Assembly: GCA_030425925.1 (NCBI GenBank)
Contig: JAUHZO010000006.1
Coordinates: 1-64,000 of the forward strand
Direction of reading: 5' to 3'
Origin: Alphaproteobacteria bacterium
GTDB lineage: Bacteria; Pseudomonadota; Alphaproteobacteria; Rhodobacterales; Rhodobacteraceae
Length of the DNA: 64,000 bases
The translations under genes and the position numbers were made by a program. How positions within the stretch are numbered: the first letter of the stretch is position 1; each line of letters opens with the position of its first letter. Positions 58,001 through 64,000 of this stretch are shown piece by piece. The notes under the pieces are model-generated. The model was given only the letters and a program-made list of their open reading frames with translations, did not search any database and was not told where the DNA came from.

Positions 58001-59710
58001 TACGACTATGTCCGCCCGCCTGCGGGGGGCGAGTTTGTCGGCGATGACGCCATCGCGGTCGGCTACATCTACAACACCAGCACCGTGAACCTGTCGGGCG
58101 ACTCGATCGTCATCGACGATGCGGGCTTTGTGGACCCCAACGGCACCGGCACGGGGCGCAACCGCGCGGCGCTGGTCCAGACCTTCGAAGAAGCGGCGAC
58201 GGGCGAGGACTTCACGCTCATCATCAACCACTTCAAGTCGAAGGGTGATTCGGGCCTCGATGCCAACAATGACGGCATCCCGGACGATCCGTCCAATGTC
58301 GACAGCGATCAGTTCGACGGTCAGGGCTACTGGAACGACACCCGCACCGACGCGGCCAACTACCTGGCCAACTGGGTGGCAACCAACCTGCCTTCGGACC
58401 AGGAAGTGATGATCCTGGGCGACCTGAACGCCTATGCCAGCGAAGACCCGATCACCGCGCTGGAAACGGCGGGCTTCACCGATCTGGCCGACACGTTCAT
58501 CCCCGGGGCCTACAGCTTTGTGTTCGACGGCCAGACCGGCACGCTGGACTATGCCCTGGCCAATGCCCAGGCGCTGTCGGTGGTCGAAGGCGCGGTGGAA
58601 TGGCACATCAACGCCGACGAGGCGGATGCCATCGACTACAACCTCGAATTCGACCGCGACCCGGCGATCTTCGACGGCACCACCCCGGCGCGCAACTCCG
58701 ACCACGATCCGATCCTGGTGGGCCTGACCCTGCAGGCCGATATCGACCTCTACTCGGACTTCTCGGCCACCACGCGCACCGGCCGCTTCGGCGACTTCGC
58801 CACCGCGCTGACCGCCGCCACGGCCAACGCCTATGTCCGGGTCGAAGACAGCCCGGCAGTGGGCGATGTGGGCGCGCAGACGGTCACCGTGGAAAACCTC
58901 ACCGTCTACGGTCAGGTCCAGTTCGGGGCGGACTTCACGCTGGGCGGCAGCGTGGCCGAGTTCACCCTGGCCGGCGGGGCCGCGGCCTCGATCACCGGCA
59001 ACAGCGTGGACAACCTCCTGCGCGGCAACCTTGGCGGCAACGCCATCGACGGGGCCGACGGTGACGACGTGACCGCCGGACGTGGCGGCAACGACACGCT
59101 GCTGGGCAATGCCGGTTCCGACCGCCTGCTGGGCGGCGGCGGCGACGACAACCTGGACGCGGGCACCGAGAACGACATGCTGGTGGGCGGCGACGGGGCC
59201 GACACACTCAACGGCGGCGACGGGTTCGACGGGGCGAACTACCGCCGCTCCACCGCTGGCGTGACGGTGGATCTGGAGACCAACACCGCCTCCGGCGGCG
59301 ATGCGCAGGGCGACAGCCTTGTCAGCATCGAGCGGATCTTCGGGTCGGACTTTGCCGACGTCCTCACCGGCAACGCCGAGAACAACGATCTGCGCGGCTT
59401 TGACGGCAACGACACGATCGACGGCGGCGCGGGGCGCGACGTGATCCGCGGCGGCGAAGGCGACGACGTGCTGACCGGAGGTGCCGGGCGCGACAGCTTC
59501 GTGTTCGAGGCCACTGTCGGCTTCAGCGCGGACCGCGTGACCGACTTCGTCGACGGGCAGGACCGCTTTGTGATGCGCGGCATCACGCAGGCCGAAACCG
59601 TGCTTGGCGACGATGGCAACGGCAACGCGACGGTTCTGTACAACACCGGCTCGATCCTGATCACCGGCGGGGCCGGCGTGGTCGACCTGACCGACTTCCT
59701 CTTCGTCTGA
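55085..59710 (+). CDS. ExeM/NucH-like secreted endonuclease with Calx-beta and RTX domains
   Basis: 1541 residues without N-terminal signal. N-terminal beta-sandwich regions (about 1-440), a Calx-beta domain (445-557), an OB-like region (565-850), then an endonuclease/exonuclease/phosphatase domain (about 855-1215). Catalytic motifs there are ATLNVLNFF, GLVELEND, DLNAYASEDP and NSDHDP. RTX repeats (about 1302-1475, GNDTLLGNAGSDRLLGGGGD) and a serralysin-type C-terminus ending DLTDFLFV indicate type I secretion. It probably degrades extracellular DNA, in nutrient uptake or biofilm. ATG 55085 follows GGAGAG. No T1SS genes nearby. Confidence 0.92.
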   Translation: MVDIIRESFETDGNGTRYTLSIDFNDGTSDHFGVTDQSDISNVSGAYTGLAGSFLVAGEDLDDDGGNLNDVQTFDLNQVDISGFTNIEVSGLFGAGNENGPGNSNYDLADYLAVLYSTDGGATYMPGLIFNYVNGGDDFNEPLAQVTTITYQAGVTAQQAAAELGDFDGNGTANYASVMASNGDATELLGTALQSFSFTVPDATTLDIRIAAYFDAGSEEFAFDDIAVTGDVAAPPFAIAQSFEDETPGSQYVDTGNAAVDHDLVNNAGESPVDSTSATTTAGTLGFDATYVNTRNDVGLTDGDFVGVTNFTGDVGAFTDGTQGYQLQDADGLMRVTFDTIDLSALGDVAFSMDYFLNETGWEADDLVRIYLDTNAADVTIFDSTGQDIDDLAVEGSWQQGTATLDASLTSVALVVELDSNSGSESLYIDNISFAETGPAPATSLAIAATDAVKAEGDAGTTAFTFTVTRSGDTSGATDVDYAVTSADADAADFGGSLPSGTVSFLAGETTRTITIDVSGDTDAELDEDFTVTLSNATGGATISTAAADGTIQNDDGVLITMIHDIQGNSSNQVSNPFSGNDNTDGSPLDGQIVTVEAIVVGDFQNGDADATRNLGGFYLQEEDGDADADMTTSEGIFVFDDSFGVDVNVGDLVQVTGTVDEFFGETQIDTITNVSVISSGNTLPTAAVVDLGTTAGLGLMSAQDGSPTADLEAYEGMLVTFSDTLSITEMFQLDRFNEIRLSADGRLEQFTQSNAPSVAGYAQHIEDNAVRSIIYDDGLNLQNQSIDNLDGFGPYSTATSPRMGDTIDSLTGVLSFSWAGNSASQGDWRVRSHIDGTNTVTEVNSRPETSPQPTGELTVATLNVLNFFTTLDEFPSVGEGSGPNGLEPRGADASPQNALPGFGPTDEYDRQLAKLVEALVEMDGDVVGLVELENDFLTGGASPTGTGTVIGSGVAIDELVDAVNAVVGAGTYDYVRPPAGGEFVGDDAIAVGYIYNTSTVNLSGDSIVIDDAGFVDPNGTGTGRNRAALVQTFEEAATGEDFTLIINHFKSKGDSGLDANNDGIPDDPSNVDSDQFDGQGYWNDTRTDAANYLANWVATNLPSDQEVMILGDLNAYASEDPITALETAGFTDLADTFIPGAYSFVFDGQTGTLDYALANAQALSVVEGAVEWHINADEADAIDYNLEFDRDPAIFDGTTPARNSDHDPILVGLTLQADIDLYSDFSATTRTGRFGDFATALTAATANAYVRVEDSPAVGDVGAQTVTVENLTVYGQVQFGADFTLGGSVAEFTLAGGAAASITGNSVDNLLRGNLGGNAIDGADGDDVTAGRGGNDTLLGNAGSDRLLGGGGDDNLDAGTENDMLVGGDGADTLNGGDGFDGANYRRSTAGVTVDLETNTASGGDAQGDSLVSIERIFGSDFADVLTGNAENNDLRGFDGNDTIDGGAGRDVIRGGEGDDVLTGGAGRDSFVFEATVGFSADRVTDFVDGQDRFVMRGITQAETVLGDDGNGNATVLYNTGSILITGGAGVVDLTDFLFV

Positions 59711-59736
59711 TCCGGACACAGACCCGAAAACCTGCG

Positions 59737-59763
59737 CGCGGGGGCCATCGGCCCCCGCGTTTG
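59737..59763 (+). terminator. Terminator of nuclease gene
   Basis: CGCGGGGGCC-ATC-GGCCCCCGCG then TTTGCGTT, about 27 bases past the nuclease stop. The U tract is short. Confidence 0.8.
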
Positions 59764-59771
59764 CGTTGGTG

Positions 59772-59798
59772 GGCAGAGTTTTCTGCGAAAACTCTGCC
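59772..59798. repeat. Palindrome B of paired element, second locus
   Basis: GGCAGAGTTTTC-TGC-GAAAACTCTGCC, related to 44042-44066. Confidence 0.85.
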
Positions 59799-59803
59799 GG
59801 CGG

Positions 59804-59828
59804 GCAAAATCTTCGACGAAGATTTTGC
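59804..59828. repeat. Palindrome A of paired element, second locus
   Basis: GCAAAATCTTCG-A-CGAAGATTTTGC, related to 44008-44038. The order B then A is reversed relative to 44 kb. Confidence 0.9.
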
Positions 59829-59962
59829 GGCCCCGGCCCCGAGGGTCGCGCTTTGGTCTGACGCCCCGAGACACCGTTCTTGCAGCATGAAGGAAAAAAG
59901 CCCTGCATGCCTGAAACCGGCCCGTCGCGGGGGCACCCGCAGGGCCCGGCCCACGGCGATTA

Positions 59963-60049
59963 TGGTGCGGTCGAGAAGACTCGAACTTCCACGGGAGTTA
60001 CCCCACAACGACCTCAACGTTGCGCGTCTACCAATTCCGCCACGACCGC
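59963..60049 (-). tRNA. tRNA-Leu(GAG)
   Basis: Minus strand. The acceptor stem GCGGTCG pairs with CGACCGC, and the D-arm region GGCGGAATTGGTAGACGC is typical of tRNA-Leu. The anticodon arm CAACG-TTGAGGT-CGTTG gives anticodon GAG (reads CUC/CUU). A long variable arm and TTCGAGT T-loop follow. The discriminator A and an encoded CCA end at 59963. Confidence 0.97.
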
Positions 60050-60114
60050 ACAGTCAGGCTTGGTGTGGCGGCAGGTAAACCATGGCAGGGCGAGGCTCAA
60101 GGAAAAAATCGGCC

Positions 60115-60627
60115 TCAGGCGGACATGGCGCGCGGGATGGCCCGTGCGCCGCGGCGCTGCCGCAGGCGCAGGGCGCGCAGGGCGATGACCGCCAGCACCA
60201 GCGCCAGCACGATCCAGCCCAGCTCGCGCTGGGTGTCGAAGATCATGCGGTTCACCACCCGGCCCGGCAGGAAGTTGAACGCCCCCGCCACCAGCAGCCC
60301 GTTCCAGTACAGCGACCGCATCGTCGCCGCATGCGCCGCCACCTGGCCGGCAAGGATCTGCCGCATCCCGGTCCACAGCGACCACAGCGCCAGCACCGAC
60401 AGCAGGTGGATCGGGCTGAGCGGGCCGATCAGACCGAACCCGGTGATCCCGAACGAACTGAGCGCCACCAGCGCCATCGCCGACACCCAAACATAGCCCG
60501 TCGCCTTGTGCAGCCGGTCCTGGCGGCGGCGATAGATCGCCACCGGGCCCAGCGCAACCGCAAGGACGGCGGCCGCGGCGTGGACCTGGATGATCGGTTC
60601 GGCGGAAAGGAAGGGGGTCAGCGACAT
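60115..60627 (-). CDS. DUF2306 membrane protein
   Basis: 170 residues with four to five hydrophobic segments. The pattern VHAAAAVLAVALGPVAIYRR then RLHKATGYVWVSAMALVALS resembles DUF2306/heme-oxygenase-like membrane proteins; conserved histidines in segments 1 and 2 could bind haem. ATG 60627 follows GGAG. It is divergent from the LytTR regulator with a 109-base shared promoter region, so the two may be functionally linked. The role is unknown. Confidence 0.82.
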   Translation of the reverse strand: MSLTPFLSAEPIIQVHAAAAVLAVALGPVAIYRRRQDRLHKATGYVWVSAMALVALSSFGITGFGLIGPLSPIHLLSVLALWSLWTGMRQILAGQVAAHAATMRSLYWNGLLVAGAFNFLPGRVVNRMIFDTQRELGWIVLALVLAVIALRALRLRQRRGARAIPRAMSA

Positions 60628-60736
60628 GGCGGCTCCTGTTCTGGCCCGGGTCGGGCCGTTGGGTTGCGATGCCGGGACACTGGACACAAGCGTCTGCCCA
60701 TGCCATTGAAACTGCGTGCAAAACAGGGCTGCCTTC

Positions 60737-61531
60737 GTGAGTGACGACAATCCGCAATCCGCGCTTCGTGAATGGCGGCGGCAGATGACCCAGCCGCTGA
60801 CGCTGGTGGCGCTGGCCGCGGTGGCGGGCGTGATGGCACTGATGGGGCCGTTCGGGACGGACGATCTGCTGGGGCTGGGGCCGCGCGCGCTCTACTGGGG
60901 CGTGACAGTGGTCACGACCTACGGAGCAGGCGCGCTGATCCACGATCTGCTGGCCCCGCGGACGCGCGCAAGGCCGATGGCGGTGCAGGTTCTGGCCGCG
61001 GGGCTTGCCACCGGGGGCGCGGTGTCGCTTCTGGTGGTGGCGGTGAACGCGCTGACCTTCGGCTGGGTTCCGGATGCCAAGGAACTGCCGCCTTTTCTGG
61101 GCTCGGTGCTGGGCATCTGCGTGATCGTCAGCGCGACGCTGCATTTCGCCGCGCGCGAGCTGCGCGCCCGGGCGCCGCAGGCCGGAGCCCCGCCCGCCCC
61201 CGCGCCGCTCCCCGCCGTGCCGCTGCTGGACCGCCTCCCGCTGGACAAACGCGGCGCGCTGGTGGCGTTGTCGGTCGAGGATCACTATGTCCGGATCCGG
61301 ACGGTCAAGGGCGAGGACCTGCGCCTGATGCGCCTGTCGGACGCCATCCGCGAGGTGGGGACCACCCCGGGCGCGCAGGTGCATCGGTCGCACTGGGTGG
61401 CCTTCGGGCAGGTCACCGCGGCGCGGCGGGACGGCGACCGGGCCATCCTGACGCTGTCAACCGGCGAGGAGATCCCGGTCAGCCGGGCGAACCTGCCCAG
61501 GATACGGGAGGCGGGGCTCTTGCCCCGTTAA
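60737..61531 (+). CDS. Membrane-bound LytTR transcription regulator
   Basis: 264 residues. Four membrane segments at about 20-140 are followed by a Pro/Ala linker and a LytTR DNA-binding domain (about 165-260; [20 protein letters not shown], then [12 protein letters not shown]). It is a one-component, membrane-anchored regulator without receiver domain. GTG 60737 is the likely start (AGGG upstream); GTG 60716 is an alternative. It ends five bases before lipB, so they may be co-transcribed. Confidence 0.85.
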   Translation: MSDDNPQSALREWRRQMTQPLTLVALAAVAGVMALMGPFGTDDLLGLGPRALYWGVTVVTTYGAGALIHDLLAPRTRARPMAVQVLAAGLATGGAVSLLVVAVNALTFGWVPDAKELPPFLGSVLGICVIVSATLHFAARELRARAPQAGAPPAPAPLPAVPLLDRLPLDKRGALVALSVEDHYVRIRTVKGEDLRLMRLSDAIREVGTTPGAQVHRSHWVAFGQVTAARRDGDRAILTLSTGEEIPVSRANLPRIREAGLLPR

Positions 61532-61536
61532 GGTGC

Positions 61537-62217
61537 ATGGTAGAGTGGAAGATCAGCGACGGGCTGACCGATTACACCGAGGCCCTGGCCTTCATGGAGA
61601 CGCGCGCCGCGGCGATTGCCGCCGGCGAGGCCGAAGAGTGCATCTGGCTGCTGGAACACCCGCCGCTGTACACCGCCGGCACCAGCGCGCGGCGCGAGGA
61701 TCTGCGGGATCCGGACCGTTTTCCCGTTTTCGAGACACGGCGCGGCGGGCAATACACCTATCACGGCCCCGGTCAACGGGTGGCCTATGTGATGCTGGAC
61801 GTGGGCCGGCGCGGCCGCGACGTGCGCTGTTTCGTGCGCGATCTTGAAGGCTGGGTGATCGCCGCCCTGGGCGAGTTCGGCCTGACCGGCCATATCCGCC
61901 CGGGCCGCGTGGGTGTCTGGATCGAACGGCCGGACCGCCCGTTCCGGCCCGGCGGCGGCATGGCCGAGGACAAGGTGGCCGCCATCGGCATCCGGCTGCG
62001 CAGATGGGTCAGCTTTCACGGGCTGTCGATCAATGTCGAACCGGATCTGAGCCATTTCGACGGGATCGTGCCGTGCGGGATCACCGAACATGGCGTGACC
62101 TCGCTGGTCGATCTGGGCCTTCCGGTGACGATGGCGGATGTGGACGTGGCGCTGCGGCGGACCTTCGACGAGGTGATGACCCGGCCCGCCGCCTGCGCCA
62201 CGCCACCGCAGGGCTGA
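61537..62217 (+). CDS. lipB: Octanoyl-[ACP]:protein octanoyltransferase
   Basis: 226 residues. It transfers octanoate from acyl carrier protein to lipoyl domains, the first step of lipoate synthesis. [29 protein letters not shown] (with the catalytic Lys) and the cysteine in [12 protein letters not shown] are present. ATG 61537 with AGG just upstream is the family-consistent start. Five bases after the LytTR gene. Confidence 0.95.
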   Translation: MVEWKISDGLTDYTEALAFMETRAAAIAAGEAEECIWLLEHPPLYTAGTSARREDLRDPDRFPVFETRRGGQYTYHGPGQRVAYVMLDVGRRGRDVRCFVRDLEGWVIAALGEFGLTGHIRPGRVGVWIERPDRPFRPGGGMAEDKVAAIGIRLRRWVSFHGLSINVEPDLSHFDGIVPCGITEHGVTSLVDLGLPVTMADVDVALRRTFDEVMTRPAACATPPQG

Positions 62218-62274
62218 TCCGCGGCGGGGCCCTGGCACCCGGCGCGGGATCACCCTGAAGACGGACAGCGCCGC

Positions 62275-62478
62275 TTAGCGGCGCGCGCCGAAGACGTGGA
62301 ACAGGATGTCCTCGCGGGCGATCCCCAGGGCCTCGAGCTCGGCATCCGAAAGCGCCCGCAATTCCGCCACCTGCGCCGCGAGGCGGCGGCTGCGGCGGTC
62401 AAAGGGCGTGTCGAAGAGCGCGGCAAGGCGGCGCAGGACGGACGGCTGTGCAACGTAGTCGTGATCGAAATAGGCCAT
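62275..62478 (-). CDS. DUF1127 protein
   Basis: 67 residues with the DUF1127 pattern RRLAAQVAELRALSDAELEALGIAREDI and a short C-terminus ending FGARR. Small basic alphaproteobacterial protein of unknown exact role. Divergent from ctaD; a second copy type is at 6735-6965. Confidence 0.88.
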   Translation of the reverse strand: MAYFDHDYVAQPSVLRRLAALFDTPFDRRSRRLAAQVAELRALSDAELEALGIAREDILFHVFGARR

Positions 62479-62783
62479 GTGGTTCCCCTTCCCTGGCAGG
62501 TGGCGGCAGGCGATGCCCCGAGCAGTGATCCAAGCCTAGCCGCGGCCCCGAAAGCCCGACAGTCAGGAATGCCTGACCCCTGTGGACCGCCGCCCCGCCA
62601 TGTCCCCGGAATTCCTGCACCTTTCCAGAGGGATGCGCAAAAGCCGGGGGTGCGACAAAAATATTTGATCTGCGTCAAATCCCTCCATTGCCCGGCTTCG
62701 GGACACATTCTAAAACGTGCAAGGATACCGGGCGCAGGGGGATTCCCCCTGTGCCTTGAATTTCAGCCAACAGGAGGCAGGAC
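62479..62783. other. Intergenic promoter region of ctaD
   Basis: 305 bases between the divergent DUF1127 and ctaD genes. It holds an FNR-type box (62665-62678) and the AGGAGG ribosome site of ctaD; no other gene seen. Confidence 0.6.
62665..62678 (+). promoter_or_regulatory. FNR/Dnr-type box upstream of ctaD
   Basis: TTGATCTGCGTCAA, one mismatch from TTGAT-N4-ATCAA. It is 105 bases before the ctaD start. Oxygen-responsive control of the oxidase by FnrL is inferred. Confidence 0.65.
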
Positions 62784-64000
62784 ATGGCAGACGCCGCCAT
62801 CCACGGCCACGAGCATGAAGACAACCGCGGGTTCTTTACCCGGTGGTTCATGTCGACGAACCACAAGGACATCGGGATCCTCTACCTGATCGTCTCGGCT
62901 TTCGTCGGCTTCATCTCGGTGGCCTTCACCGTTTACATGCGCATGGAGCTGATGGAGCCCGGCGTTCAGTACATGTGCATGGAAGGCATGCGGTTCACCG
63001 CGGCCGCCGTGGGCGATTGTACCCCCAACGGCCATATCTGGAACGTGACCGTGACGGCGCACGGCATCCTGATGATGTTCTTCGTCGTGATCCCGGCGCT
63101 GTTCGGCGGCTTTGGCAACTACTTCATGCCGTTGCAGATCGGCGCGCCGGACATGGCGTTCCCGCGCATGAACAACCTGTCCTTCTGGCTCTACGTCGCG
63201 GGCACAACGCTGGCCGTCTTGTCGGTGTTCAGCCCGGGCGGCAACGGCCAGCTGGGCTCGGGCGTGGGCTGGGTGCTCTACCCGCCGCTTTCGGTCAACG
63301 AGGCCGGCATGTCGATGGACCTCGCGATCTTTGCGGTGCACGTTTCGGGCGCGTCGTCGATCCTTGGTGCAATCAACATGATCACCACCTTCCTGAACAT
63401 GCGGGCCCCTGGCATGACGCTCTTCAAGGTGCCGCTCTTCTCGTGGTCGATCTTCGTCACCTCCTGGCTGATCCTGCTGTCGCTGCCGGTTCTGGCGGGC
63501 GCGATCACCATGCTGCTGACCGACCGCAACTTCGGCACGACCTTCTTTGACCCGGCCGGCGGCGGTGACCCGATCCTCTACCAGCACATCCTGTGGTTCT
63601 TTGGCCACCCCGAGGTCTACATCATCATCCTGCCCGGGTTCGGCATCATCAGCCACGTCATCGCCACGTTCAGCCGCAAGCCCGTCTTCGGCTACCTGCC
63701 GATGGTCTGGGCGATCATCGCCATCGGCGCGCTGGGCTTTGTCGTCTGGGCGCACCACATGTACACCGTGGGCATGTCGCTGACCCAGCAGAGCTACTTC
63801 ATGCTGGCCACGATGGTCATCGCGGTGCCGACGGGCGTGAAGGTGTTCTCGTGGATCGCCACGATGTGGGGCGGCTCGATCGAGTTCAAGACGCCGATGC
63901 TCTGGGCCTTCGGCTTCCTGTTCCTCTTCACCGTGGGCGGCGTGACCGGCATCGTGCTGAGCCAGGCCGGCGTGGACCGTGCCTATCACGACACCTATTA
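62784..64000 (+). CDS. ctaD: Cytochrome c oxidase subunit I (partial)
   Basis: The first 405 residues are in the window and it continues past the end. Haem-copper oxidase catalytic subunit in the inner membrane. The N-terminus [17 protein letters not shown] is typical of aa3-type. [20 protein letters not shown] carries the haem a ligand His and [17 protein letters not shown] the CuB His and cross-linked Tyr; [11 protein letters not shown] has further CuB histidines. The start follows AGGAGG. It receives electrons from cytochrome c. Confidence 0.97.
   Translation, partial: MADAAIHGHEHEDNRGFFTRWFMSTNHKDIGILYLIVSAFVGFISVAFTVYMRMELMEPGVQYMCMEGMRFTAAAVGDCTPNGHIWNVTVTAHGILMMFFVVIPALFGGFGNYFMPLQIGAPDMAFPRMNNLSFWLYVAGTTLAVLSVFSPGGNGQLGSGVGWVLYPPLSVNEAGMSMDLAIFAVHVSGASSILGAINMITTFLNMRAPGMTLFKVPLFSWSIFVTSWLILLSLPVLAGAITMLLTDRNFGTTFFDPAGGGDPILYQHILWFFGHPEVYIIILPGFGIISHVIATFSRKPVFGYLPMVWAIIAIGALGFVVWAHHMYTVGMSLTQQSYFMLATMVIAVPTGVKVFSWIATMWGGSIEFKTPMLWAFGFLFLFTVGGVTGIVLSQAGVDRAYHDTY

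Noticed and set aside
54311-59908. A 1865-codon open frame antisense to the nuclease gene
   Set aside because: It is a high-GC codon-bias shadow; only its last 183 codons (the XRE-cupin gene) have a family match and ribosome site.

Overview
The window is high-GC chromosomal DNA from an alphaproteobacterium, most likely a marine Rhodobacterales/Roseobacter-group species. This rests on gene content seen in the sequence: a SAM-II riboswitch in front of metZ, an SUV3-like helicase / S4 protein / 7Fe ferredoxin / CarD block, gor-hflK-hflC-DUF2065-degP, choline-sulfatase with choline dehydrogenase, several small DUF1127 proteins, and many short palindromic repeats. There is no rRNA, CRISPR array, transposase, integrase or phage gene. 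It reads as ordinary chromosome with some accessory genes.

Layout. 1-282: a 96-bp tandem repeat carrying hairpins, then valS (283-3456). 3.5-7 kb: a ThDP-dependent enzyme translationally coupled to a TrkH K+ transporter, and a DUF1127 protein. 7-10.7 kb: folE2, SAM-II riboswitch/terminator/metZ, and an alpha/beta hydrolase. 10.8-18 kb: a KefB-type antiporter, then on the minus strand helicase, S4 protein, fdxA and carD, and a TPR lipo- or periplasmic protein. 18-25 kb: an SCP2 protein with a lysophospholipase-like hydrolase; the exonuclease and ATP-dependent ligase of the ligase-associated DNA repair system; an outer-membrane protein with an apparent frameshift; and pepF. 25-33 kb: a periplasmic glutathione peroxidase, a YdcH protein, a secreted nuclease, betA-GST-betC for choline-O-sulfate use, and two exporters (EamA and LysE families). 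33.3-36 kb: an RTX protein built from five tandem modules of exactly 432 bp. 36-45 kb: yebC, a His-rich zinc-binding protein behind Zur-like palindromes, a DASS transporter, an EamA transporter, a YmdB-type phosphoesterase, a 2Fe-2S ferredoxin coupled to an FG-GAP protein, a C-terminal remnant of dnaE2, and a peptidoglycan-binding lipoprotein. 44-54 kb: degP, DUF2065, hflC, hflK, gor, a Ca2+/Na+ exchanger, rpiA, a GST and sdaA. 54-60 kb: an XRE-cupin regulator and a 1541-residue ExeM/NucH-like nuclease with RTX repeats. 60-64 kb: tRNA-Leu(GAG), a DUF2306 protein, a membrane LytTR regulator, lipB, a DUF1127 protein, and ctaD running off the end.

How genes work together. betC and betA give choline-O-sulfate to choline to betaine aldehyde, though betB and betI are absent here. 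HflK/HflC and DegP handle envelope protein quality. The GPx, gor and GSTs handle thiol and peroxide chemistry. The two RTX proteins should both leave the cell by a type I secretion system, whose genes are not in the window.

The most unusual signals are the five-module RTX protein; the short-palindrome families, two of which lie in frame inside valS, one of which supplies the yebC stop codon, and another of which forms a paired-palindrome element present twice in opposite order; the 96-bp tandem hairpin repeat; and the apparent frameshift that removes the terminal beta-signal of an outer-membrane barrel.
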